64,000 nucleotides of DNA from Clostridia bacterium UC5.1-2E3 (GCA_001304875.1 BBZO01000019.1:1-64000); one strand, 5' to 3'. Counted from the first letter of the stretch, positions 50,132-61,876 are shown. Made by a program: numbers and translations. Notes: generated by a model not told the origin, from the letters alone.

Positions 50132-50910
50132 CTAAATAAACACCTCCGCCTCCCGTCTCTCCCGGCACTTCGGCATAATCTTCCTCTTGGCCCCCACTGC
50201 AGAAGCCAGGGGAGCTTTCTGGCGCCGGCGGGACAGACGCGGGTGCAGCGCATGCAGCTGATGCACCGGGATGCGTCGGTCTGGCGCGGGTCGTCCGCCG
50301 GGATGGCGCCGGCGGGGCATTCACGGGAACAGATGCCGCAGTGATTGCAGCCGGAGCCGGTCTTCGGGTGCATGGGGATGGGCTGGTAGGGGCGGTACTC
50401 CTTATTGCCGGGGACGCCGATCTCGTGCCAGGCGGACGGCGCGCCCTCCGCGACCTTTCTGGCCACGGCCGCGCCGAAGCGGTCGATGGCCTTTAAATCG
50501 TTCTCATCGGGACGGCCGGCCGCGATCTGGCGCACGATGTTGTGCTCCGTGACGAACGCGGCGGCGGCGATCACCTGGAAGCCCTGTTCCTCGACCACGG
50601 TCTTGAGCTCTAAGAGCGCGTCGTCATAGGCGCGGTTTCCGTATGTAACCACGATGACGGCCGGCGTCCTGTGGCCTCTTAAGATCTTAAAGCGCTCCCT
50701 GGCCGTCTCCGGCACGCGCCCGCCGTAGACCGGCACGCCGAAGATCACCAGATCATTGGCTAGGAAATGGAGCTCTGCCCGGGAACTGGCGGGGAGCGTC
50801 AGATTCATCTCCGTGGGAGCCGGGGAGAGATATCCGCCGATGCGCTCCACGATCTTTCTGGTGGAATCCGTCGGGCTGAATATGGCCATGCACGCGCTTT
50901 TTATTTTCAT
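50132..50910 (-). CDS. EFR1-family flavodoxin-like ferredoxin (frame broken by one base)
   Basis: About 259 residues. N-terminal flavodoxin fold (MAIFSPTDSTRKIVERI, LVIFGVPVYGGRVPETARERF, PAVIVVTYGNRAYDDALLEL) and C-terminal two-cluster ferredoxin with CNHCGICSRECP and CISCMRCTRVCP. One base missing near 50220 moves the last 35 residues into another frame (KAPLASAVGAKRKIMPKCRERREAEVFI). Electron carrier of anaerobes; partner unknown. Confidence 0.9.
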
Positions 50911-51060
50911 ACTCGTATACTTCCTTTCACATTTGTAGTCTCGTTCGGTATTCTATTCTCAATGATAGCACAAAAACTGAAAATATACAAAAAGATTGTT
51001 GCATGTATCTGGTATAGAACAGTCCGTGCCGCGATTTTTGATAATAAATTGACAGAAAAT

Positions 51061-51106
51061 AATAATGATTTTTATTATTGCAGAATTTAAAAATCTGTGC
51101 TACAAT
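51061..51106 (+). promoter_or_regulatory. Promoter of the bacteriohemerythrin gene with an adjacent AT palindrome
   Basis: TTGCAG (51078-51083), 17-base spacer, TACAAT (51101-51106). The palindrome AATAATGATTTTTATTATT (51061-51079) abuts the -35 and resembles a Fur-type box; whether a metal or oxygen regulator binds is not known. Confidence 0.55.
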
Positions 51107-51157
51107 ATAAAACATAAAGAAATACAGACAAACAACAGGTCACAGGAGGGTGAAACT

Positions 51158-51586
51158 ATGTACGCAGAATTAACAGATAACTTACTGACTGGCAACAAGA
51201 TGATCGACGGACAGCACAAGGAGCTTATCGACAAGATCAACGACCTTTTGAAGGCCTGTGAGAACGAGAGCCCCACCATCAAGGCGACGGCCGCGCAGAT
51301 GCTCAACTATCTGGCGGACTACACCGAGTTCCATTTCGGCGAGGAGGAGAAGCTGCAGGAGGAGATCGGATATCCGGGCATCAAGGAGCACAAGGCAAAG
51401 CACGAGGAGTTAAGACAGGTGGTCGCCGACCTTCACACCATGCTGGAAGAGCAGGAGGGCCCGACAGAGGCCTTCGTGGAGCAGGTGAACAAAAATGTGA
51501 TCGAGTGGCTCTACTACCACATCCAGGGCTTCGACCGCTCCGTGGCGGAATATAAGAACTTGACAAAAAATGAGAATCTGATTTAA
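51158..51586 (+). CDS. Bacteriohemerythrin
   Basis: Intact, 142 residues, single-domain four-helix hemerythrin. Di-iron ligands: His in DGQHKELIDKIN, His/Glu in YTEFHFGEEEKLQEE, the pair in KEHKAKHEEL, and His/Asp in WLYYHIQGFDRS. Binds O2 reversibly; in strict anaerobes thought to protect or deliver oxygen-sensitive iron enzymes, such as the HgdC/HgdAB system. CAGGAGGG eight bases before ATG. Confidence 0.94.
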   Translation: MYAELTDNLLTGNKMIDGQHKELIDKINDLLKACENESPTIKATAAQMLNYLADYTEFHFGEEEKLQEEIGYPGIKEHKAKHEELRQVVADLHTMLEEQEGPTEAFVEQVNKNVIEWLYYHIQGFDRSVAEYKNLTKNENLI

Positions 51587-51603
51587 TTTAATAGTATGAA
51601 AAC

Positions 51604-51637
51604 ACCGGCCAGCGGGAAATTTTCCTGTTGGCCGGTT
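51604..51637 (+). terminator. Probable terminator of the hemerythrin gene
   Basis: ACCGGCCAGCGGG pairs with CTGTTGGCCGGT around AAATTTTC. Only TTTC follows, so termination may be weak and the ABC-F gene may be partly read through. Confidence 0.6.
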
Positions 51638-51652
51638 TCGTGAGAGGTCGCT

Positions 51653-53704
<2,052 letters not shown>

Positions 53705-53715
53705 GACGGCGATCT

Positions 53716-55527
53716 CTAAGTGGGTGATTTCTGGGACGGTGCGTCCGTCTGGGAGATGCCCTGGATGTGCCGTCTCAGGGTGCTGCGCCCGATGCCGAGG
53801 CGTTTGGCGGCGCTGGACTGGTTCATGTTTTCTTCCTTCAATACCTGCAGGATGACCCGTTTCGTGATGTCGTCCAGCGTTCCCTCCAGTGAGACGGCGG
53901 GAGGCGCGGAGGGTTCGCCCTCCGCGTTTTTCTTTAACACCATGCGCACCTCCGCCTCGGTGATGTAGGAGGAGTCGGAGCACAGGATCAGCTCCTGGAT
54001 CACCGCGCGCAGTTGGTAGAGGTTGCCGGACCAGTTGAAATTCTGCAGAAGCGTCAGCGCGCCGGGGTCGAAGGCGATGGCCTGCTTGGCCATCTGGGAG
54101 TTGAACTCGTTTAAGTATAGCGTGGCCAGGTTGGGAATGTCCTCCCTGCGCTCGTTGAGGGAGGGGATGGAGAGGCACAGGGCCTGGAAAATATTTACGA
54201 TCTCATTTTTTAACGGTCCCTGGTCGAAGGCGGGAGACTCCCCGGGGGCGCAGGAGAAAATGAGCTGGTTTCTCCGGTTTAAGGCCGACTGGTTTAAAAA
54301 CAGGAGAAGCTGCTTCTGCTGGTCGATGTCCAGCAGGTGCACGTCCTTGAAAAACAGGGTGTAGCCGGTCTCGTAGAGCGGGGAGTCCTCGTTTTTCATG
54401 AGGCGGTCCAGTCCCTGTCGTCGGCGAACTTGCAGTCGATGACGGCCAGCGGATTGTGCTGCTGGCGGCTGCTCTGGTAGAGGAAGAAGGCCACGGAGTC
54501 CTTGCCGCTGCCGCGCGGGCCGGTGATGAAGACCGGGCGGGAGTAAAATTTGAAGGATTTTATGGTGGCCAGAGCCGTTTTCAAGGCCGGGCTCAGGGTA
54601 TAGAAAATCCTCTGGCTGACCACGGGCCCCTCGTCCATACCCAGGAAGCTTAAAAGCCCGCTGTCACGCCGGCCTCTCTCCGTCCCGCGGAAATAGAAGA
54701 CGGCCATGGGGCGGTCGCCGAGAAAAATGACTCTTCCGCGGACTGTGTAGCGCGTGGTGTCCACCGTCTTTATAAAATTCATTTCTTTTCGCTCCAGGAG
54801 AGCCGGGACATAGCGTTTCAGGCTCTTTTTTGGTTCCGTATCTTCGGAAGCGTTGGAAAATACGGGCAGGCTGTCCTCGCTGAACACGGCCACGCCCTCG
54901 TGCATGTTGGCGATCAGCTCCCGGTAGAAGGCGCGCTCCCGCTTGAAGGCCATCTGTTCTTTGTAGAGGGAGAGGCTGTTGTCCAGCACTGCCTCCACGC
55001 TCTCGGGCTGGTGGTGATGAGGATGGTCTGCAGGCCGATGCGCTTGGCGATCCGCGTGGTGACCACGTCCCCCACGATCATGGTGTAGCTAAATCTTTCA
55101 GCCGGTTCAGCTCGTCCTCGATCTCGGAGGTGGCCTTCACCGTGAAAATGTCGAACTCGTAGCGCAGCACGTCCTTGAGAATGAAGGCGTAGTAGATGAT
55201 GCTGTGAAAGCCGACGACGGCAAATTTCCCGTTGTAGTTCTGGGTGAGACGGATGGTGCGCAGGACATCGTAGATGGAGATGCCCACGTCGAAAATGTGC
55301 CGGCGGCAGGCTTTCTCGATCAGCTTGCAGGTGTGGCCGCGGGAAATGATGATGTCGTAATTTTCCACGGGGAAGGAGCGGATGAAGGCCGCGGCCTCGT
55401 CGGTGTCCCGCTCGTAGGTGGAAAGCTCGATGCCCTCCCTTCTGGCCGCGGCCTCCTCGAAGAGCTTGGCCAGGCCGATGTAGGGGGCGATGACAAGTAT
55501 TTTTACATTTTTGTGCATTTCTGACAT
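53716..55527 (-). CDS. PrpR_N sensor/AAA+-like/Fis-HTH transcriptional regulator (three frame breaks)
   Basis: About 604 residues. PrpR_N domain (KILVIAPYIGLAKLFEEAAARREGIELSTYERDTDEAAAF ... IIISRGHTCKLIEKACRRHIFDVGISIYDVLRTI), PAS-like middle, an AAA+ remnant with Walker A GPRGSGKDSVAFFLY, and a C-terminal Fis-type helix-turn-helix (NQSSAAKRLGIGRSTLRRHI). The sigma-54 contact loop GAFTGA is not seen and Walker B is replaced by YTLFFKDVHLL, so it probably does not work with sigma-54. Breaks near 55088, 55010 and 54405. Start MSEMHKN at 55527 with AAAGGAG upstream. Divergent from, and likely controlling, the TRAP/otn operon. Confidence 0.85.
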
Positions 55528-55544
55528 GGGAACTCCTTTCGGTA

Positions 55545-55644
55545 TTGTATCATTTTGATGCAATTATGCAGAATGAAAAACAATATTGTCAATATTATAA
55601 CATATTTTTTGTTAAAACAACACATTTGTATCAAAATAATACAA
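55545..55644. promoter_or_regulatory. Pair of related operator-like palindromes in the divergent promoter region
   Basis: Site 1, 55545-55563, TTGTATCATTTTGATGCAA: an 8-base half-site and its complement with one mismatch around TTT. Site 2, 55626-55644, TTGTATCAAAATAATACAA: outer TTGTAT/ATACAA perfect. Both start with TTGTATCA and lie 81 bp apart in the 226-bp AT-rich gap between the PrpR_N regulator and the dehydrogenase operon. They are candidate binding sites for that regulator. Confidence 0.55.
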
Positions 55645-55753
55645 AAAATTTCATTATCGCCCTTTCTTTTTGATCTGCTTTCTGAAATAATTAAATCATC
55701 GATAATAAAGCGCGCGCTGCAAACAAAAAAGATTGATCTGGGGAGGGATTTTT

Positions 55754-56776
55754 TTGAAAGCGGCATTTGTAACAGATGTTGAAAAAGTAGAAGTAAAAGA
55801 GATCGAGAAGCCGGTCATCACAGACACGGAGGTGCTCATAAAGGCGAAGACCGTGGGCGTGTGCGGGTCGGATCTTCATTTGTTCCGCGGCACGCACCCG
55901 TTCCGCCACGCGCCGGCCATCCTGGGACACGAGATCGCCGGAGAAGTCGTGGAGGTGGGCAGCCGGGTGACGAAATTTAAACCCGGGGACCGCGTCACCG
56001 TGGAGCCGCAGGTGGGCTGCGGACACTGTGAGATGTGCGAGAAGGGCTATATAAGCCTCTGCCCCGGCAAGAAGGTGCCGGGCACGCCGAAATGGATCGG
56101 CGCCTTTGCCGAGTATTTCAACGCGGAGGAGGATATCGTCTACAAGCTGGAGGATAAAACCAGCTACGAGATGGGAACTCTGGCGGAGCCGCTGGCGGTG
56201 GCCGTGCACACCATCAATCACGCCGAGACAAAATCGGGTTCCCTGGTGATCCTGGGAGCGGGAACCATTGGTCAGCTGGTGCTGGCGGTGGCGAAACAGC
56301 GCGGATTCGGCCCGATCATCGTGACGGACACGGCTCCGTTTAACCGGGAGTTTGCGCTGGCCCACGGAGCGGATGCGGCCTTTGACCCGCTGACGGAGGA
56401 TGTTCCCGCGAAGGTGAAGGAGCTGACGGGAGGCCGGGGAGCTGACCTGGTGATTGTGGCCGCAGGAGCCGACAATATTCTGGACCAGGCCTGCCAGTGC
56501 CTGCACAAATGCGGCGAAATGGGCATTGTGGCGATGATCACGAAGGAGATCCCGTTCTACTGCTACGCCATTGTATTTAACGAGATCAAGGTGTACGGGG
56601 CCATGTGCTACGAGCCGAAGGATTTTAAGGAAGCCATCGACATGATAAACGGCGACCTGGATCTTAGCGATTACGTGACACAGGAGATGGACGGCATCGA
56701 GAAAACCCAGGAAGGACTCGATATTCTGAGTCAGAAGAAGGAGAACGTGGTCAAGGTTCTGATTAAAATTTCGTAA
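55754..56776 (+). CDS. Zinc-dependent alcohol dehydrogenase of the four-carbon acid sugar operon
   Basis: Intact, 340 residues, MDR family. Zinc sites CGSDLHLFRGTHPF, GHEIAGEVVEVG and CGHCEMCEKGYISLCPG; Rossmann motif ILGAGTIGQLVLAVAKQRG. TTG start at 55754, seven bases after GGGAGGG; an upstream in-frame start at 55733 has no such site. In known tetronate pathways the first step is oxidation of the 2- or 3-hydroxyl by LtnD (a beta-hydroxyacid dehydrogenase); here this zinc enzyme may take that role. Confidence 0.9.
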   Translation: MKAAFVTDVEKVEVKEIEKPVITDTEVLIKAKTVGVCGSDLHLFRGTHPFRHAPAILGHEIAGEVVEVGSRVTKFKPGDRVTVEPQVGCGHCEMCEKGYISLCPGKKVPGTPKWIGAFAEYFNAEEDIVYKLEDKTSYEMGTLAEPLAVAVHTINHAETKSGSLVILGAGTIGQLVLAVAKQRGFGPIIVTDTAPFNREFALAHGADAAFDPLTEDVPAKVKELTGGRGADLVIVAAGADNILDQACQCLHKCGEMGIVAMITKEIPFYCYAIVFNEIKVYGAMCYEPKDFKEAIDMINGDLDLSDYVTQEMDGIEKTQEGLDILSQKKENVVKVLIKIS

Positions 56777-56797
56777 GTTCAAGGAGGTATTATTATT

Positions 56798-57858
56798 ATG
56801 AAAAAGAGTTTGCTTTTTATGGCACTGATGGCGGCGGGGCTTATGACCGCCTGCTCGGGTGATACATCATCCGAAGCGCCGGCGCAGGAAGCGGGTCAGA
56901 CCGCCGCGGCCCAGCAGGGAGAGGCACAGAGCGAGCCCAGTGGGGACGCGATCGTCTTAAAGCTGGGACACATCCAGTCGGAGCAGGATCTCTGGCATCT
57001 GGGTGCTGTGAAGTTTGCAGAGCGTGTGGAGGAGCTGTCGGACGGCCAGATCACGGTGCAGATTTACCCCAACAGCACGCTGGGCGGCGACCGTGACATG
57101 GCGGAGGGCATGCAGATGGGAACCGTGGACATCGCCCTCATCGCAGGCGTCTTAAGTAACTTCGACGATTCCATCTCCATTCTGGAGATCCCCTATCTCT
57201 TCCGGAGCGAGGAAGAGTTTGAGACAATCATTTACGGCGACATCGGACAGGAGATCGCGGATCACGTGCGGGAGAGCTCCGGCATCCGCATCTTAAACTG
57301 GTGGCAGAGAGGCCCGCGTCTGATCACCTCCAGCAAGCCCATCAACAGCGTGGATGACATGAAGGCTTAAAAATCCGTATCCCGGAGATCAACGCCATGG
57401 AGCAGGTGTTCAGCGCCTGGGGCGCGGCAGCCACCACCATGAGCTGGTCGGAGGTGTACTCCAGCCTTCAGCAGGGCGTGATCGAGGCGCAGGAGAACCC
57501 GATCCCGTTCTTCTACTCCGGCTCCATCTATGAGGTAAACAAATACATTGCCAATACCAACCACAAGTACGAGTACGTGACCATGGCCATGTCGGACGCT
57601 GTCTATTCCAGCCTTACGCCGGAGCAGCAGGAGATCATCATGCAGGCCGCCCAGGATGCGACCGACTATGAGAACTCCGAGACCGTCAAGGTGACGGAGG
57701 CGAATCTCCAGGATATGGTCGACAACTACGGCGTCACCGTCACGGATCCGGATACCACGGGATTTATCGAGATCGCCGACCAGGTGGCTCCGGAGTATGC
57801 CGAGAGCATCGGTCAGCTGGACCTCTACAACAAGATCATCGAGGCTCTGGGAAGATAA
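56798..57858 (+). CDS. dctP: TRAP transporter periplasmic-type solute-binding lipoprotein (frame broken)
   Basis: About 353 residues. Signal peptide MKKSLLFMALMAAGLMTACSG with the lipid-modified Cys at 19, then a Gln/Ala-rich tether and the DctP domain (LKLGHIQSEQDLWHLGAVKFAERVEELSDGQITVQIYPNSTLGGDRDMAEGMQMGTVDIAL, NSVDDMKGLKIRIPE, WSEVYSSLQQGVIEAQENP). The conserved NWWQRGPRLIT holds the Arg that binds the substrate carboxylate. One G missing near 57367. Anchored on the outer face of the membrane; delivers an acid sugar to DctQM. Confidence 0.94.
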
Positions 57859-57928
57859 TCCTGCCGGCTTCAATTAAAGGAAAGGGGTGCCGCCCGGCGC
57901 CCCTTCTTCAGTCAGAGGAGGATCGAAG

Positions 57929-58406
57929 ATGAAAAAATAGAAGACTTTATCGTGCAGATCACGGGCTGGCTTCTGGCCGCGCTGATGTTCGTCATGATGG
58001 TCGATATCTTTGCGGCGGTCGTCGTCCGCTACGTGCTTCATACGGCCCTTAACTTCTCCGAGGAGCTGGGGCGCTACACCTTTTGCTGGATCGTGTTCAT
58101 CGGCATGGCCCGCTGTGTGGCGGCGGACGCCACGTGGCCCTGGACCTTCTGCCCAACGCGCTGAAGGGCCGCCCGGCAAAATATTTAAAGACGCTGATTT
58201 ACATTCTGTGCCTGGTGTTTTTTGTGGCTCTCACCTACGCCGGTTTTTCGCTCTGCGAGCTGGGAATGCGGCAGAAGAGCGCCACGATGCGGATTCCCAT
58301 GAATTATGTGTATTCCTGTATTCCCATCTGCGGCATATTGAGCATTTATTTCCTTGTGCTGAAGGTATTCAGGCTGTATAGTAGAAAGGAGGAGAAGGAA
58401 GCATGA
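57929..58406 (+). CDS. dctQ: TRAP transporter small membrane subunit (two frame breaks)
   Basis: About 159 residues, four membrane helices (ITGWLLAALMFVMMVDIFAAVVVRYVL, EELGRYTFCWIVFIGMARCV, LIYILCLVFFVALTYAGFSL, PICGILSIYFLVLKVF). The DctQ signature W-EE-GRY-F-W--F-G is visible. An A-run right after MKK is one base short, stopping the frame at codon 4 as given; a second base is missing near 58128. GAGGAGGA before ATG 57929. Overlaps dctM by 4 bp. Confidence 0.9.
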
Positions 58407-59664
58407 TCGGTGTTATACTGTTCTCGCTCTTTTTTGTATTTCTGTTTCTGGGGCTTCCGGTGGGCTTTGCCATCGGCGTCAGCTCGCTGGCTGCGGTGGT
58501 TCACGCGGACTATCCGCTCACGGTCATGTCCCAGAGAATGTTCACGGCGGTGGATTCGTTCTCGCTGATGGCCATTCCGCTGTTTATGCTGGCCGGCGCG
58601 CTGATGAGCCACGGCGGCATCACCAAGAGGATCATCGATTTCGCGCTCTGCTTTGTGGGCCCCATCCGCGGCGGTCTGGCCATGGTGGTGGCTATCACCG
58701 GAATCATCATGGGCGGAATCTCCGGCTCCGGCGTGGCGGACGCGGCGGCCATCGGAGCCATCATGGTGCCCGAAATGACCAAACGCAAATATGAGAAGTC
58801 GTTCTCCGGCGCGCTGTGCGCCTGCTGCGGCTCCATCGGGCTGATCATCCCGCCGTCCATCGCGATCATCATTTATGCCTGCACGGCAAACGTGTCCATC
58901 GGCGACCTCTTCATGGCGGCCTATGCGCCCGGCATCTGCATCGGACTGGGATTCCTGATTTTCTGTTATGTGATTGCCAGGATCAAGGGCTATCCCAAGG
59001 AGGAGGCCGTGAGCAGGGGCGAGACCTGGAGACGCTTTAAAAATGCCATCTGGCTCTTTTAATGCCGTTAATCATTGTGTTTGGAATCCGCGGCGGTATT
59101 TTCACGGCCACGGAGGGCGGAGCCGTCATCTCTGTGTACGGCCTCATCGTGGGCATGTTTATTTACAAGGAAATCAAGCTGAAGGATCTGCCCGGCATTC
59201 TCAAGGAGGCCGCTGTCAGCAGCGCCACCATCGGAACCATCATCGCGGCCACCACGCTGTTCAGCTGGCTTCTGACCAGCGAGCAGATCCCGGCGAAGAT
59301 CACCAACTGGATGATCGGTCTGACGGACAACAAGTATCTGCTGCTCCTGCTCATCAACATTCTGCTGCTGATCACGGGCATGTTCATCGACAGCGGCCCG
59401 GCCATCATGCTGCTGGCGCCCATCCTGTGTCCGGTGGCCACGTCCCTGGGCGTGGATCTGGTGCAGTTCGGTCTCGTTATGGTCATCAACCTGACCATCG
59501 GACTTCTGACGCCTCCGGTGGGAACCGCCATGTATGTAGGCTCCAATGTCTCCGGCGTGCCCATTCCGCAGATCAGCCGCGCGCTGCTGCCGTTTATAGC
59601 GATCATGCTGGGCGTGCTGATGATTGTGACCTACGTTCCGGCGTTTACCGGCTGGGCGTATTAA
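58403..59664 (+). CDS. dctM: TRAP transporter large permease subunit (frame broken by one base)
   Basis: About 420 residues, 11-12 membrane helices. DctM signatures LFLGLPVGFAIGVSSL, SFSLMAIPLFMLAGALMSHGGITKRIIDFA, GIIMGGISGSGVADAAAIGAIMVPEM, LIIPPSIAIIIYA, GLLTPPVGTAMYVGSNVSGVP. One G missing near 59051 (IWALLMPLIIVFGIRGGIFTATE restored). Uses an electrochemical Na+ or H+ gradient, which the GcdB pump could supply. Confidence 0.93.
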
Positions 59665-59685
59665 CGCAAGGGAAGGTGTTTTCGT

Positions 59686-61058
59686 ATGAAGAAAAAATTA
59701 GACCATATTCTTTTGGGCTGTGTCGCCGATGATTTCACCGGCGCCAGCGACGCGGCCTCGTTTCTGGCCAAGCAGGGCATCAAGACGCTGCTGTTCAACG
59801 GCGTCCCCCGCGGCACGGAGGAGATCGAGGGCTGCGCCGCCGTGGTCATCGCCTTAAAGACGAGGAGCATTCCGGCGGACGAGGCGGTCCGCGACACGCT
59901 GGCGGCCATGCGCTGGCTGGAGGAGCACGGCACCGAGCAGTTTTATATCAAATACTGTTCCACCTTCGACTCGACGCCGAAGGGGAACATAGGCCCAGAC
60001 ATCGACGCGGCGCTGGAGCAGTACGGCATCCGCTATACGCTGCTCTGCCCGTCGCTGCCCGTCAACCGCAGGATTGTGAAGGACGGCGTGCTCATCGTGG
60101 ACGGGAAGCCCATCGCCGAGGGGCACATGCCCATCACCCTTTAAATCCCATCTGGGCCTCGGGCATCCCGGAGCTCATGGAGCCCCAGGGAAAATATGAC
60201 TGCATGATCATCGGCGAAGAGCTTCTGTCCAGAACGAAGGAGGAGATTCTCGCTGAGGTGGAGCGGTTCGGCGAGGGCCGGGAGCATTTCTACATCGTTC
60301 CCGACTACACGACGGACGAGCAGGGAAGGAAGATCGTGGAGGTGTTCGGAGAGAACCGGCTGATCACCGGCGGCTCCGGCATCCTGGAGCATATGGCGGC
60401 CCGGTACCGGGAGGAGTACGACTGCCGGACCGGCGAGGAGCTGCCCACCTGGACGCCGGGCAGAGGCATCGCGCTGTCGGGAAGCTGCAGCACGGCCACC
60501 TGCGGCCAGTGCCAGGCCTACGAGACCGAGTACCCGGCGATCCCCGTGTATCCGGCGCGGATTCTGGCGGGGAGCCAGAGCGCGGAGGAGATCTGGGAGA
60601 CGGTGCGAAGCGCCGGCGCGGGAGCGGGCGAGATCGCGCAGAGTGCCGGGAAAGAAGCGGCGTGCCAGTGTGCCGGTGTGCCGGAATTTCTCGTATACAG
60701 TGCCGGTGCCACGGATCCGGAGAGCCGGCGGTATAAGGATGAAGAGGAGGCGGCCCGCGCCTCACAGGCGCTGGAGGAGACCATGGCGAAGCTGGGGAAA
60801 ATGGCCTTTGACGACGGCTATACCCGCATCATCGTCGCCGGCGGCGAGACCTCGGGGGCGGTGGCCCTGGCGCTGGGCTTTGACGCCTTTATCATCGGCG
60901 AGAGCATCGCGCCCGGCGTGCCGGTCCTCATCCCACTGCATAATCAGAATGTGCGTCTGGCGCTGAAATCCGGAAATTTCGGACAGAGAGATTTCTTCGC
61001 CCGCGCCCTGTCCATGACCCGCGACCCGAAGGAGGCAGCGCCACCAAAATGCGGAGGG
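59686..61058 (+). CDS. otnK: Four-carbon acid sugar kinase, OtnK/DUF1537 family (frame broken by one base)
   Basis: About 458 residues. N-terminal substrate domain CVADDFTGASDAASFLAKQGIKTLLFNGVP, FYIKYCSTFDSTPKGNIGPDIDAAL, CPSLPVNRR; C-terminal nucleotide domain ALSGSCSTATCGQC and IIVAGGETSGAVALALG, NFGQRDFFARAL. One base missing near 60135 in the GHM...NPIW loop. Phosphorylates a 2-oxotetronate or tetronate at C4. As given, the frame runs without stop into the aldolase domain (see otnC); I end the kinase before ATG 61059. An extra Ala/Gly/Glu-rich insert lies at about residues 315-340. Confidence 0.9.
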
Positions 61059-61644
61059 ATGCTGGACGAGGCCTGCTGGATTGGAAAGAGTCTGTTTGAT
61101 CGGGGAAAGACCGCCGGCTCGTCGGCAAATTTAAGCTTCCTCTACCAGGGAAAGGTCTGGATCACGGCCAGCGGCCAGTGCTTCGGGCGGCTGACGGAGG
61201 AGTCCTTCGCTGTCACCGATCTGGACGGAAATGTGTTGAACGGAAAGAAGCCCAGCAAGGAGCTGCCGCTCCACCTGGCCATGTATAAGAAGGCGGGCAG
61301 TGCGGTACAGGCGGTGATTCACACCCACAGCTTCTATTCCGTCCTCTGGTCCTGTCTTCCCCACGGGGACAGCGAAGACGACGTCGTGCCGTCCTACACG
61401 CCGTACCTGTCCATGAAGCTTGGGAAGATCCGGCTCGTGCCTATCACAGGCCGGGCAGCGAGGAGCTGTTCGCCGCGTTCCGGGAGAGAGCCGGCGAGGG
61501 AAACGGCTATCTTCTGGCTAACCACGGACCGTGGTTGGCGGTGAGACGCTTATGGAGGCGTTTTACGGGCTGGAGGAGCTGGAGGAGAGCGCGCGGATTG
61601 CGCGGGAGTTTAGAGATGGCGGCGGGAGGTTGATTGAGGAGTAG
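61059..61644 (+). CDS. otnC: Class II aldolase/decarboxylase, OtnC type (two frame breaks; possibly fused to otnK)
   Basis: About 195 residues. Seen: MLDEACWIGKSLFDRGKTAGSSANLSFLYQGKVWITASGQCFGRLTEESFAVTDLDG, KPSKELPLHLAMY, the metal-binding HTHSFYSVLWS and LLANHGP. This is the 3-oxo-tetronate 4-phosphate decarboxylase pattern that yields dihydroxyacetone phosphate and CO2. One C missing near 61440 (VPYHRPGSEE restored) and one G near 61530 (GPVVGGETLMEAFYGLEELEESA restored); stop at 61642-61644. Either it is the C-terminal domain of a kinase-aldolase fusion or its own start was lost by an indel; GGAGGG sits directly before ATG 61059 and GAAGGAGG lies 20 bases further up. Confidence 0.88.
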
Positions 61645-61664
61645 ATTTTCTTTGAAAAGAAAGA

Positions 61665-61876
61665 TTGACATATTTTCTGTCATCGCGTATCTTTATAACA
61701 TAAGGCAGGCAACAGTGTGTGTCTGTCCAGGCGATGAAGTGAGAGGGTGTGCCGGTATGCATTGTCTCACAGAGCTTTCGGGAGGGGTTGTGCAGTGAAA
61801 CCTCAAACCGGCGTAGGTTATATAGCTGAAAGAAAATGCTCAGACCGTCCTGTGAAAGCAGGGCGGTTTATTTTTC
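61665..61876 (+). ncRNA. Candidate structured small RNA with its own promoter and terminator
   Basis: The 384-bp gap after otnC has no ORF but a full transcription unit: TTGACA (61665-61670), 17-base spacer, TATCTT (61688-61693), and a terminator ACCGTCCTG / CAGGGCGGT at 61844-61872 followed by TTTATTTTT. Between lie a hairpin from GGCAG/CTGTCC (61705-61728), GTGAGA/TCTCAC (61739-61770) whose loop contains GCCGGT that can pair with ACCGGC at 61807-61812 (a pseudoknot), and GGGGTT/AACCTC (61784-61804). Expected transcript is about 175 nt. I do not recognise the class; candidates to test are raiA, 6S and transposon-resolvase RNAs. Confidence 0.6.
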
